From Eubacteriales bacterium (GTDB lineage: Bacteria; Bacillota; Clostridia; Peptostreptococcales; Anaerovoracaceae): a stretch of DNA of 6,752 nt. Below the pieces are notes generated by a model. The model searched no databases. It saw only the letters and a list, made by a program, of their open reading frames with translations, and was not told where the DNA came from. The stretch lies in the NCBI GenBank assembly GCA_028691625.1, contig JAQUYZ010000088.1, forward strand, positions 1-6,752, in the 5' to 3' direction. Positions 1 to 6,566 of the stretch are shown here, piece by piece; within the stretch, counting starts at the first letter, position 1; each line of letters starts with the position of its first letter. The position numbers and the translations under genes are program-made.

Positions 1-108
1 TCCGTACCGGCTGTTCAGCTCTTCCCGGAGCTGCTGCCATCGCTCTACCATGGTCCGGATGTTTTCCTCTTCATTATACGCCGGCAGTACAACCGTCAAT
101 TTATTCAT
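1..108 (-). CDS. Family 2 glycosyltransferase, N-terminal fragment (polyprenyl-phosphate sugar synthase-like); runs off the left edge
   Basis: Only the first 36 codons are present; the gene continues past the window edge. The protein starts MNKLTVVLPAYNEEENIR, the classic first beta strand and nucleotide-binding loop of GT-A fold family 2 glycosyltransferases (LPAYNEEENI is typical of the dolichol-/undecaprenyl-phosphate mannose or glucose synthase branch). The ATG (108-106) overlaps the stop of the preceding glycosyltransferase gene by 8 nt in another frame, and an AAGGAG ribosome binding site lies at 125-120, inside the upstream coding region, so the start is well supported and translational coupling is likely. 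If it is DPM-like, it would transfer a sugar from a nucleotide donor to a polyprenyl phosphate on the cytoplasmic face. The acceptor-defining C-terminus and any membrane segments are outside the window, so specificity cannot be judged. Confidence 0.85.
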   Translation of the reverse strand, partial: MNKLTVVLPAYNEEENIRTMVERWQQLREELNSRYG

Positions 109-1468
109 TGTTTACCCTTCTCCTTAAACTCATAACGATTCTGCTCGGGAGATGAAAGTCATCGTTAACGGCCTTCTTGATTTTTTTCCATTCCTCCGTC
201 AAGGTTGTGGTTTTCCAGCTCCCCGTATTCTTGATGCTGTTGATGATGCCTGCAAACCGAATCCAAAAGACAACAAAATTAAAGGCCGGCAAAAGTAATA
301 TGGTATGCCACTTTGCTTTATAATACTTTAATACATCTTGTACGGAGGAAAGATACAGTATCACATTCAGGAAAAACAGCAGCATTGATAAAAAATAAAG
401 CATATAAATAATTACGGCTGACCCCATAACCAGGGAGATCGGGTAGTTTAAAAAAACAAGGAATATCAGGGCAAAAAACCAAATCAACCGCGGGAAAGCA
501 AAGGTATGGTCGAACAATAATACCCGAACCATAAAATTTGAGAAAAAACCCGCGACGTTTAAGTCTTTCTCTAAAAACATATGGGAAACTTCGATCTCGC
601 CTCGCTGCCAGCGCTGGCGTTGTGTATACAGCTTATTATAGCTTTCAATCGGATCAACAAAGAAGAACGCGTTTTCACAGAGACGGACCCGCCCTTTTTC
701 ACGCATTTGGAACGTGACCTGAGTATCTTCGCTTACGGTCGTTGAATTATACATCTGTGATTTCATGATGGCCGACTTCCGGAAAGCAGAAAAAGCACCT
801 GACAAGGTATAAATATTATTGAACTCAGATTCAATATTCCTTCCGACTAAAAATGATTGACAGTATTCAAAAAATTCACAGCGCCGGACCAGCTTGAAAA
901 AAAAGCCCTTTGTTTTTTCAATCTCTTTCATGTTCGTTAGGATGGAGCCGGTTAAACACACCGTGTCCGGTTCCTGCTCAAAACGTTCTGCGATATTTTT
1001 TATTGCGGCTTTATGCAGCTTCCCGTCACTGTCGATATGAATGATGTATTTCCCATAGCTGTTGAATAACGCCAGATTCAATGCCTTTGCTTTCCCTTGG
1101 CTGGCATTGAGCCAAGTCATCGGAAGATCGTTAAATTCGGCCTGGCATTTGGCAAAAACTTCAAAGCTGTTATCGGTACTGCCATTATTGATGATCAGCA
1201 CATCCATCAATCTGATCGGATAATCCGATTGATAAACGGATTCCAGACATGCTCTCAAAGAGTCGGCTGAATTGTAGACCGGAATAATCATGGTGATCTG
1301 CGGGAGAAAGCCTTTCTCCCCGGCCTTTTTCCGGAATAGTCTCTTTTTTAAAAGAATGAAAAACCCCCCGATAGCCGGCAATATTTCCATGACCAACGGA
1401 ATGATAATCCAGGCCATCCAGAAAATCATTTCTCTGCTTATCCTAACCAGCAGTATTTGAATGTCCAT
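101..1468 (-). CDS. Membrane-bound processive family 2 glycosyltransferase, XrtG-system associated
   Basis: A 455-residue GT2 enzyme of the cellulose/hyaluronan/poly-GlcNAc synthase type. An N-terminal membrane segment (about residues 15-40) ends in a basic patch (KKRLFRKK). The cytoplasmic GT-A domain has IPVYN (62-66), NNGSTD (94-99), the DSD metal/nucleotide motif (146-148), SED (246-248, general base region) and QRQRW (283-287, the QxxRW motif of processive enzymes). Three to four membrane helices follow (about 312-342, 345-375, 387-410), then a short basic tail. All catalytic motifs are intact. The position just downstream of xrtG fits the family described as exosortase-G-system-associated glycosyltransferase. 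The product is unknown. The 5' end overlaps xrtG by 26 nt. Start choice is uncertain: ATG 1468 has a weak AGTAGGT site at 1485-1479, while Met14 (1429) follows the xrtG stop with AGGA at 1444-1441 and would remove 13 residues without harming any motif. Confidence 0.93.
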   Translation of the reverse strand: MDIQILLVRISREMIFWMAWIIIPLVMEILPAIGGFFILLKKRLFRKKAGEKGFLPQITMIIPVYNSADSLRACLESVYQSDYPIRLMDVLIINNGSTDNSFEVFAKCQAEFNDLPMTWLNASQGKAKALNLALFNSYGKYIIHIDSDGKLHKAAIKNIAERFEQEPDTVCLTGSILTNMKEIEKTKGFFFKLVRRCEFFEYCQSFLVGRNIESEFNNIYTLSGAFSAFRKSAIMKSQMYNSTTVSEDTQVTFQMREKGRVRLCENAFFFVDPIESYNKLYTQRQRWQRGEIEVSHMFLEKDLNVAGFFSNFMVRVLLFDHTFAFPRLIWFFALIFLVFLNYPISLVMGSAVIIYMLYFLSMLLFFLNVILYLSSVQDVLKYYKAKWHTILLLPAFNFVVFWIRFAGIINSIKNTGSWKTTTLTEEWKKIKKAVNDDFHLPSRIVMSLRRRVNNE

Positions 1469-2045
1469 ATTTGATGTTACCTACTTTCTGTCGAATTACA
1501 TGGGAGCGGGTAAATACATAAAAATAAAGTACAATTGAGATAGAGTAAAATATAATCCTGCCGAATATCGTATGCGCAAAATAAAAAATTTCATTTCCAT
1601 AAAAATAGATCAGGGTGCAGATCACAAAGATCCTCAGCACATTGGCTAAAAAAATAACGATAATCCCCACGCAATTAACGATGATCTTCTCCGTCGTATT
1701 GTACAGGGGGAAAAACCACAGCATGCAGCTGAGAGCCATGATTTCAATGACCCCGGAGCATTCATAATCGATGGCAAGCGAAACACTTGTCGTATCTTTC
1801 GGAATAAACAGAATCGCGTACTGATAGTAGGAGTCGTACATATGAAAGAAATCCCCCAGTACTCCTGAAACCGCGGTAACTGCCATACTCAACGGTTCCG
1901 TTACCAGGGGCTGGACCCAGAACATCAGAAAAAAGAATAACCCGACGCTTCCGACCAGAAATTTGAAAAAATGAAGCTCCGTCCTGCGAAGAACCCAAAT
2001 GCTGTATATCCAGATAATGAACGCCGCAATCTTTAATGCAACCAT
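1443..2045 (-). CDS. xrtG: Exosortase family protein XrtG (membrane sorting protease/transpeptidase)
   Basis: A 200-residue, very hydrophobic multi-pass membrane protein, of typical length for a minimal exosortase. The three residues that define the exosortase/archaeosortase superfamily are present: Cys96 in YECSGVIE, Arg138 in NVLRIF and His158 in FAHTIFGR. All three sit near the outer ends of predicted helices (roughly 4-20, 28-48, 95-113, 121-148, 153-178). By family knowledge this Cys/Arg/His set cleaves C-terminal sorting tails at the outer membrane face and probably transfers the protein to a lipid or glycan acceptor. The ATG has a GAGGT ribosome binding site 8 nt upstream (2058-2054). 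It lies 46 nt downstream of its likely substrate gene with no terminator between, and overlaps the following glycosyltransferase. Assignment to XrtG rather than another exosortase rests on the neighbourhood (PTPS-related protein, GT2, Firmicu-CTERM substrate) plus the Gram-positive context. Confidence 0.92.
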   Translation of the reverse strand: MVALKIAAFIIWIYSIWVLRRTELHFFKFLVGSVGLFFFLMFWVQPLVTEPLSMAVTAVSGVLGDFFHMYDSYYQYAILFIPKDTTSVSLAIDYECSGVIEIMALSCMLWFFPLYNTTEKIIVNCVGIIVIFLANVLRIFVICTLIYFYGNEIFYFAHTIFGRIIFYSISIVLYFYVFTRSHVIRQKVGNIKYGHSNTAG

Positions 2046-2091
2046 TGATTTTTACCTCGTACTTAAAAAACACTTTTGGGATCTGAGAGAA

Positions 2092-3306
2092 TTACTTTCC
2101 GTGAATAAGCGGCAACAGACGCTTCTTTCGATATGTATAAGCTCCCACTGAAAACATTGCGATCCCCGCACCGGCTGCAATGCCAATAAGCGGCGCCGTG
2201 CTTGCTCCCACACATAAAATTTCCTGTTTCCCCAGCTTTTTAATTACCATGGAAATTTCAGTGATCCCGTCGTATTCACTCATTATGGACGAAAGGGGAA
2301 TGTACAATTCAAGTTCATCCGGTTCCCCCTCGCTCCTTGTATAGTAACCTGAGCCTACCGGACCTTCCCCGTTCCATACGGAGAACGTCCATACTCCATA
2401 AAAACCCGGCTTTTTTAGGTTTAAATTTCCGTTCAGTTCCTCATCCTCTGCACCAATTTCCGAATCCTCGATGACGGCGGGAGAAAGCTGATCCAAAATT
2501 TCACCCGGCTCCACGTTGTATTCCGGATCAAACAGATCCATCAGATCACCGGGACCCTCATCGTCGATCTCCTCGTTCAGCACCGGACCGTTACCGGCAT
2601 CCGGGCTTATATCCTGGTCTGTCGGCTCAGTTTCCTCGCCCTGACTGTTTTCTTCACCCTGATCAGTCGGTTCTGCCACGGCCTCCTGACCATCATCTGC
2701 CGGCTGATCAGTCGGTTCTGCCACGGCCTCCTGACCATCATCTGCCGGCTGATCAGTCGGTTCTGCCACGGCCTCCTGACCATCATCTGCCGGCTGATCA
2801 ACCGGTTCTGTTTCGTCCTCCGCGCCTGCTGCGGGTTCCTGCACGGATGGATTCTCTGCATCAATCTCATTCTCCGCTACGATAAAAATACTCTCCTGCA
2901 ATCTGCCGGAGAAAAGAGTCTGCTCTTCAGGCTCCGGATCCGCATTCGATTCCTGCTCCGGAGAAGCAGAGCCGTTGTTTTCCTCCGGCGCCGTATCAGG
3001 CACAATATAATAATCCTCATCATCCAGATTGGTTTCGAGCTCGATGTCCATGTTCGTAATATCCTGATTGTTTGACTGTGCGAATATCACGTGTACATAC
3101 ACGTTTGACTCATCCCGAAATAAAGAAACATAATTAATCTTTTTTTCGGGCGGATTTTTACCCGGGTAAACCTCGGTATGCGGTTTATCCTCCCAGTCGT
3201 CATAATAATTATCAATCTGGATCGGACCGTAGTCCGCATAAGCGGGGAACGGGATTGTAAGTATAATCAAAAGGATGATGAGGGTTCTGAAAAAGCTTTT
3301 TTTCAT
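2092..3306 (-). CDS. Secreted acidic surface protein with C-terminal exosortase sorting tail (Firmicu-CTERM type); probable XrtG substrate
   Basis: 404 residues. An N-terminal signal peptide (MKKSFFRT, hydrophobic core about 9-21, probable cleavage after AYA, residue 24) leads into a conserved segment IQIDNYYDDWEDKP (29-42) and VYVHVIFAQ (69-77), resembling the start of a carbohydrate-binding-type beta sandwich. The matching second half (about 300-356: GFYGVWTFSVWNG, ELELYIPLSSI) lies after a long insertion. Residues 103-290 are low complexity: about 62 of 188 are Asp or Glu and only Arg135 is basic. They include three exact 15-residue repeats (171-215). The C-terminus has the tripartite sorting tail: a short motif CVGASTAP (365-372), a transmembrane helix (about 373-391) and a basic cluster RKKR (393-396). 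There is no LPXTG, so ordinary sortase anchoring is unlikely. The ATG overlaps the upstream stop (ATGA, 3306-3303) with AGAGG 8 nt upstream (3319-3315), implying coupling. Its ligand and final attachment are unknown. Confidence 0.88.
   Translation of the reverse strand: MKKSFFRTLIILLIILTIPFPAYADYGPIQIDNYYDDWEDKPHTEVYPGKNPPEKKINYVSLFRDESNVYVHVIFAQSNNQDITNMDIELETNLDDEDYYIVPDTAPEENNGSASPEQESNADPEPEEQTLFSGRLQESIFIVAENEIDAENPSVQEPAAGAEDETEPVDQPADDGQEAVAEPTDQPADDGQEAVAEPTDQPADDGQEAVAEPTDQGEENSQGEETEPTDQDISPDAGNGPVLNEEIDDEGPGDLMDLFDPEYNVEPGEILDQLSPAVIEDSEIGAEDEELNGNLNLKKPGFYGVWTFSVWNGEGPVGSGYYTRSEGEPDELELYIPLSSIMSEYDGITEISMVIKKLGKQEILCVGASTAPLIGIAAGAGIAMFSVGAYTYRKKRLLPLIHGK
2661..2795 (-). repeat. 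Perfect 3 x 45-bp in-frame tandem repeat in the surface-protein gene
   Basis: Three copies (2661-2705, 2706-2750, 2751-2795) of a 45-bp unit read identically base for base, encoding QPADDGQEAVAEPTD three times (residues 171-215). Degenerate remnants flank them: about 2796-2810 on the 5' coding side, and EPTDQ-type remnants at about 2611-2635 on the 3' coding side. Identity at third codon positions points to recent duplication. Because the unit is a multiple of three, copy gain or loss would keep the frame and change only linker length. Confidence 0.97.
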
Positions 3307-6300
3307 TTCGTATGCCTCTTTTCTCTGTAAATTAGATACATCAGCACTGCGATTCCCAATAGGCCGGCCGCACTTACAGCAAGACCCTGATTAAAATATG
3401 GATATCCCATTTCAATTTCCGTGTGTGGTTCCAATACTGTCAGGAGGTTATTCTCATTGATCATTTTCTGTTTGCTTCGAAAAATGTCCTGATAAGCCAG
3501 CGTCGTGTTTACCTTCCCCCCCGGACTGTCTACGATGATCTTGTCCCCTTGGTAAAAAACTGACAGCGGCACGATTTCCCGCTCAGGAAGCTGATTGGGC
3601 CGGACCCGCATCAGATCGGTTATAAGGGACAGGACGGACTGGTCATTGGTTTCCATCGCATGGTAGAGAAAGTTATATCCCATAAACAGGATATTTTCAT
3701 TTTCCCCTCTTCCGATGAAAGGAAGTTTTTTGTTCTGAAACCAGGAAAAGCCGAGAATGTATTTTACATTTTCCAGATAAACCGTGTTCCATGTTGAATA
3801 CTCTTCTTTAAAGGGCACGGAATCATACATTTTGCCCTCATATATCAATTCGGGATATCGGTTCGAAAAGGAGATCGACTGCGCGGTTACATCGAAGAAT
3901 GTCATACGGTTGGTGATGGGGTCAACGGGGATTTGGTTCATGTCGATAATAACTTTGACACCCAGATCTGCAACTCGGATCAGAAGGTCCTCCGCCTTCT
4001 CCCGGGTGCTGAACTGAAAACCGGAAAGATAGAGCACTTCATACCTGCTTAACTCATGCGCCGTATAGTCCGTTAACATTTTTTTGCTGCCCTCCTCAAA
4101 GCTTGGATATTCCAAAGCGATGGATCGGGCATTCCGTCCGATTGCCAGGCCGTTGTATTCTGTTGAAACGCCGAAGGTCTCCGGTGTGTTTCTATGAAAA
4201 ATATAAGCATAGTTGGTTTCTTTATAGAAGGAATACCCCGATGCCGATGCTGCCTCAATCAATGAGCTTACTGTCTTGTTCGCCGTCTTCACAAGCTCCT
4301 TGCGGACAAGAACCGTATCATCTCCAAGTTCGATGCTGCGATCGAAAAGATAATAATAGCAGCCCTTTTCCAATGCGGTATTGACCATGACGATGTTATC
4401 GGCAGTGGCTGCGCCCTGCCACGCCCAGCCAAAGGTGTATCTTGTTTTTGGCTCCTCAGCGGCAAATCCAAAGGAAGGATAGGAGCCATACGCGCTCACA
4501 TCCAGGAGGGATACCCGCTGCTTCGTGCGCTCCTTTGCCTCATCCAGTGTGTAGGTGAGTATGGACGGCGTTTGTGAGTGATATCTTTGAAGATCCACAG
4601 AGGGAATACAGTCCAAAACAATTAGGATTGCGATCAGAATCATCGCATAGCGTCTGCACTTTTTCCATTCAAGAAGCGACAGGATAAAAATCACATAAAC
4701 GATCGGTGTAAATCGCGTCATCCAAAACAGCTGATTCAAAGGCAATTTTTCCAAAAATGGAATGAATGCGGTGGTTGTTCCGCAAAATATAAGGATTACC
4801 GTATAAAACCCGATCCTGCTTTTCTTGTCTGCTAAAAAGAGCCCGATTATAGAAAGTGCAAGAATCGAAAGTCCAAAGTAAAACATTTCATGCAAGCCGG
4901 CATATCGCAGCACAGGATTCAAGGATAATTTAACAGGTGTGCTCAATGCCTTCATGACCTCTGCTGTCGCAGAAGCCTCCATGCCGATCAGACCACCCTT
5001 TAAAGCCGGATAAAGCCATATCCCGCACAGTGCGAAAGATAACAGCATCGCGCTGATCAGCTGTACGGATTCTTTCATGCGCCTTTGGCTGATGCTGTAA
5101 ATCATCAGGAAAATAAACGTTGTAATCCCCGTCATCGCGGCAATCATCGCGTGACATAACGTGATCAGGCACATCATCAAGATAACGGAAACAATCGCAC
5201 TTTTTCTCCGGTGCTCAACGAATCTCCAAATAAAGTAGAACAAGTATGGCAGGAGCATCGCAATCACCATACGCGGCAGGTTGCCTTCCACAAAAAATAC
5301 TCTCATGTTGTCGGGAAGGAAAAACCATACGCATGCCAGGAATGTGCAAAGCGCCATCCGGCGGTATGTCATTCCCCACAGCAGCCATCCGATTCCACCG
5401 GCCACAATGGAAAATACGATAAACAGCAGGTATGCGGTCAGCACATCTCCGCCTCCAACAAACTGGAGCATTGCCAGCAGATAGTACGGAAGAGGCGCCC
5501 AGTAGCGGTATGGCTGTAAGCCGTTATACCAGAGGTCGGTGTACAGTGGATAAAAATCTCCGCTCCTGATGCTGTTGTAAGCCAGATCTGACTTGAACAG
5601 GTGACCATATATATCCGCACCGGAGGGGTATGCCCCGGTATGTTTCAAATACAGCGCAACCAGAGTCCCTAAAGCCACCAGGCACAGGACACTCAACGCA
5701 AACCGGAAAGCGGAAACCTTCTGCACTGCCAGTGGGTGCAAAGGTTGAATTTTCAGCTCGGTTGTGGGTTGAGCAGCTTCCGGCTCGACAGCAGGTTCGG
5801 TTATCGGATCGGCCACCTGTTTTTTCGGCAGCGCCTCGATGTCATGTGTTTCAAATCCGGACACCAGATGTGAAATTGACTGTGAAATCATATTGCCCAC
5901 AATTAAACTGGATATCTTTATTTTCTTATCCCCAATGAAAAGCCAATCGTTTGAATTTGCTTCATTCACAATGAAGGTCCGTATCGGGCTTTCACTGATT
6001 TCCAGCATTTCCAGGGTTGTCTCGAGACGGATCATAGCTTGTTTGATTATCTGATAGAATACATTCCCTATGGTTTCAAGCGTAGGCTCCAGCCTGTCAA
6101 AGGGCGGAATCTGATCCAGACGTTTCTCAGCATACCTTTCCAGTGTCTTTGTTATGGCCGCTTCCATTTCATCAAACCGGATCACACCAACTCTGGAAGA
6201 AGAAATAAAAAGAGTTATATCAAATGTTCTGGCATATACTGAAGCAGGATCGTCTTGATCTTGTGTACTATGCAATACTATTAACTTATGCTTGAGTTTA

Positions 6301-6317
6301 AAGCCCTTAAAGCTCAA
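3303..6317 (-). CDS. Large membrane protein: degenerate PTPS-like N-terminal domain, GT-C-like multi-pass region, outer domain (6-pyruvoyl-tetrahydropterin-synthase-related)
   Basis: About 1004 residues from the preferred TTG start at 6317; residue numbers here count from the in-frame ATG at 6347, which would add 10. Residues 15-130 follow the PTPS/QueD pattern late in the domain (PTLETIGNVFYQII 88-101, EISESPIRTFIV 116-127) but lack the HxH metal ligands and the LDH histidine (LDQ, 78-80). After a Pro/Glu linker (about 170-205) come roughly 12 membrane helices (212-582). The first outer loop is conserved-looking (GADIYGHL 243-250, then GDFYPLY, YRYWAPLPYY) and resembles the PTPS_related membrane family and GT-C transferases. 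An outer region (583-985) precedes a last helix (986-1007) and basic tail. PTPS-related proteins are known XrtG neighbours with no proven reaction. I infer glycan transfer or handling at the outer face, not pterin synthesis. It is the first gene of the operon and overlaps the sorting-substrate gene by 4 nt. Confidence 0.88.
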   Translation of the reverse strand: MSFKGFKLKHKLIVLHSTQDQDDPASVYARTFDITLFISSSRVGVIRFDEMEAAITKTLERYAEKRLDQIPPFDRLEPTLETIGNVFYQIIKQAMIRLETTLEMLEISESPIRTFIVNEANSNDWLFIGDKKIKISSLIVGNMISQSISHLVSGFETHDIEALPKKQVADPITEPAVEPEAAQPTTELKIQPLHPLAVQKVSAFRFALSVLCLVALGTLVALYLKHTGAYPSGADIYGHLFKSDLAYNSIRSGDFYPLYTDLWYNGLQPYRYWAPLPYYLLAMLQFVGGGDVLTAYLLFIVFSIVAGGIGWLLWGMTYRRMALCTFLACVWFFLPDNMRVFFVEGNLPRMVIAMLLPYLFYFIWRFVEHRRKSAIVSVILMMCLITLCHAMIAAMTGITTFIFLMIYSISQRRMKESVQLISAMLLSFALCGIWLYPALKGGLIGMEASATAEVMKALSTPVKLSLNPVLRYAGLHEMFYFGLSILALSIIGLFLADKKSRIGFYTVILIFCGTTTAFIPFLEKLPLNQLFWMTRFTPIVYVIFILSLLEWKKCRRYAMILIAILIVLDCIPSVDLQRYHSQTPSILTYTLDEAKERTKQRVSLLDVSAYGSYPSFGFAAEEPKTRYTFGWAWQGAATADNIVMVNTALEKGCYYYLFDRSIELGDDTVLVRKELVKTANKTVSSLIEAASASGYSFYKETNYAYIFHRNTPETFGVSTEYNGLAIGRNARSIALEYPSFEEGSKKMLTDYTAHELSRYEVLYLSGFQFSTREKAEDLLIRVADLGVKVIIDMNQIPVDPITNRMTFFDVTAQSISFSNRYPELIYEGKMYDSVPFKEEYSTWNTVYLENVKYILGFSWFQNKKLPFIGRGENENILFMGYNFLYHAMETNDQSVLSLITDLMRVRPNQLPEREIVPLSVFYQGDKIIVDSPGGKVNTTLAYQDIFRSKQKMINENNLLTVLEPHTEIEMGYPYFNQGLAVSAAGLLGIAVLMYLIYREKRHTK

Positions 6318-6323
6318 GACCAC

Positions 6324-6329
6324 ACCTCC
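6324..6329 (-). promoter_or_regulatory. Ribosome binding site (GGAGGT) that favours a TTG start at 6317
   Basis: On the minus strand GGAGGT lies 6 nt before TTG (6317-6315), ideal spacing and strong complementarity to 16S rRNA. The in-frame ATG 30 nt further upstream (6347) has only CAGG directly abutting it, with no spaced Shine-Dalgarno sequence. A GTG at 6323-6321 is a weaker third choice with AGAGG further upstream. The protein would then begin (M)SFKGFKLKH, straight into the first strand of the PTPS-like domain. Confidence 0.7.
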
Positions 6330-6406
6330 AGTCCTCTCGAAAATCATCCTGATCGTTAATAACCCGGGCTTTTCATCCTCATATTATTTTCTGACCGTAA
6401 TACTTA

Positions 6407-6435
6407 ATTTTATCTTATATCCTCATCTTGTTCAA
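6407..6435 (-). promoter_or_regulatory. Probable sigma-A-type promoter of the XrtG operon
   Basis: The minus strand shows TTGAAC (6435-6430), a 17-nt spacer, then TAAAAT (6412-6407), matching the -35 at 4 of 6 and the -10 at 5 of 6 positions. The start would fall near 6400, giving a leader of about 80 nt before the TTG start. It lies downstream of the tuf terminator in an AT-rich gap, as expected for independent transcription. A second candidate -10, a perfect TATAAT at 6452-6447, lacks a convincing -35 at 16-18 nt and lacks an extended TGn, so I rank it lower. The two could act in tandem. Confidence 0.6.
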
Positions 6436-6515
6436 CAAACTTGTACATTATATGCCCAGAAATGTTATAGTACTACATAATTCTACACTTCTCCACATTA
6501 ACATTGTACTGTTAT

Positions 6516-6535
6516 ATTCTGACAAGATTCTGACA
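6516..6535 (-). repeat. 9-bp direct repeat, 11-bp period, upstream of the operon promoter (possible operator)
   Basis: On the minus strand TGTCAGAAT occurs at 6535-6527 and again at 6524-6516, separated by 2 nt. An 11-bp centre-to-centre spacing puts both copies on one face of the helix, the arrangement typical of OmpR/PhoB-family response regulators. It lies about 80 bp upstream of the -35 of the main promoter. The second copy forms part of a weak -35-like TTGTCA (6525-6520). A regulatory role is inferred from spacing only. Confidence 0.4.
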
Positions 6536-6539
6536 TGAG

Positions 6540-6566
6540 AAAAAGACCCGCATCACTGCGGGTCTT
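6540..6566 (-). terminator. Intrinsic terminator of tuf
   Basis: The minus strand carries a perfect 10-bp GC-rich stem (AAGACCCGCA pairing with TGCGGGTCTT; arms 6566-6557 and 6552-6543) with a 4-nt loop, followed by an uninterrupted T run ending at 6540. It begins 25 nt after the tuf stop codon. It should separate the highly expressed tuf transcript from the exosortase operon, which lies in the same direction. Confidence 0.93.

Noticed and set aside
1762..2073. Minus-strand 103-codon frame overlapping xrtG
   Set aside because: The xrtG frame carries the complete exosortase catalytic set and hydrophobic helices. This alternative frame has no family features.
2046..2091. Terminator or separate promoter between the surface-protein gene and xrtG
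   Set aside because: The 46-nt gap has no stem-loop with a T run and no clear promoter pair, so read-through is more likely.
2092..2220. Sortase (LPXTG) cell-wall anchor at the surface-protein C-terminus
   Set aside because: There is no LPXTG or close variant before the terminal helix. The motif is GASTAP, and an exosortase gene lies immediately downstream.
2661..2795. CRISPR-like array
   Set aside because: The 45-bp units are directly abutting with no spacers, and they encode an in-frame peptide repeat.
2607..2870. Minus-strand 87-codon Arg/Gln-rich reading frame across the repeat region
   Set aside because: It is an out-of-frame shadow of the 45-bp tandem repeat in the surface-protein gene. 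It has no ribosome site, and its repetitive composition is fully explained by the real frame.
5211..6242. Several plus-strand open frames of 67-102 codons opposite the large membrane protein
   Set aside because: They are antisense to a well-supported long gene. They overlap each other in different frames and have no recognisable domains or convincing ribosome sites.
3303..6347. Functional pterin or queuosine biosynthesis enzyme
   Set aside because: Only a degenerate N-terminal domain resembles PTPS. The metal-binding and catalytic histidines are missing, and most of the protein is membrane-embedded. The neighbours are envelope genes, not folate or queuosine genes.
6447..6452. Perfect TATAAT as the main promoter
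   Set aside because: No acceptable -35 lies at 16-18 nt and there is no extended -10. The TTGAAC-17-TAAAAT pair downstream is better overall, so this is kept only as an alternative.
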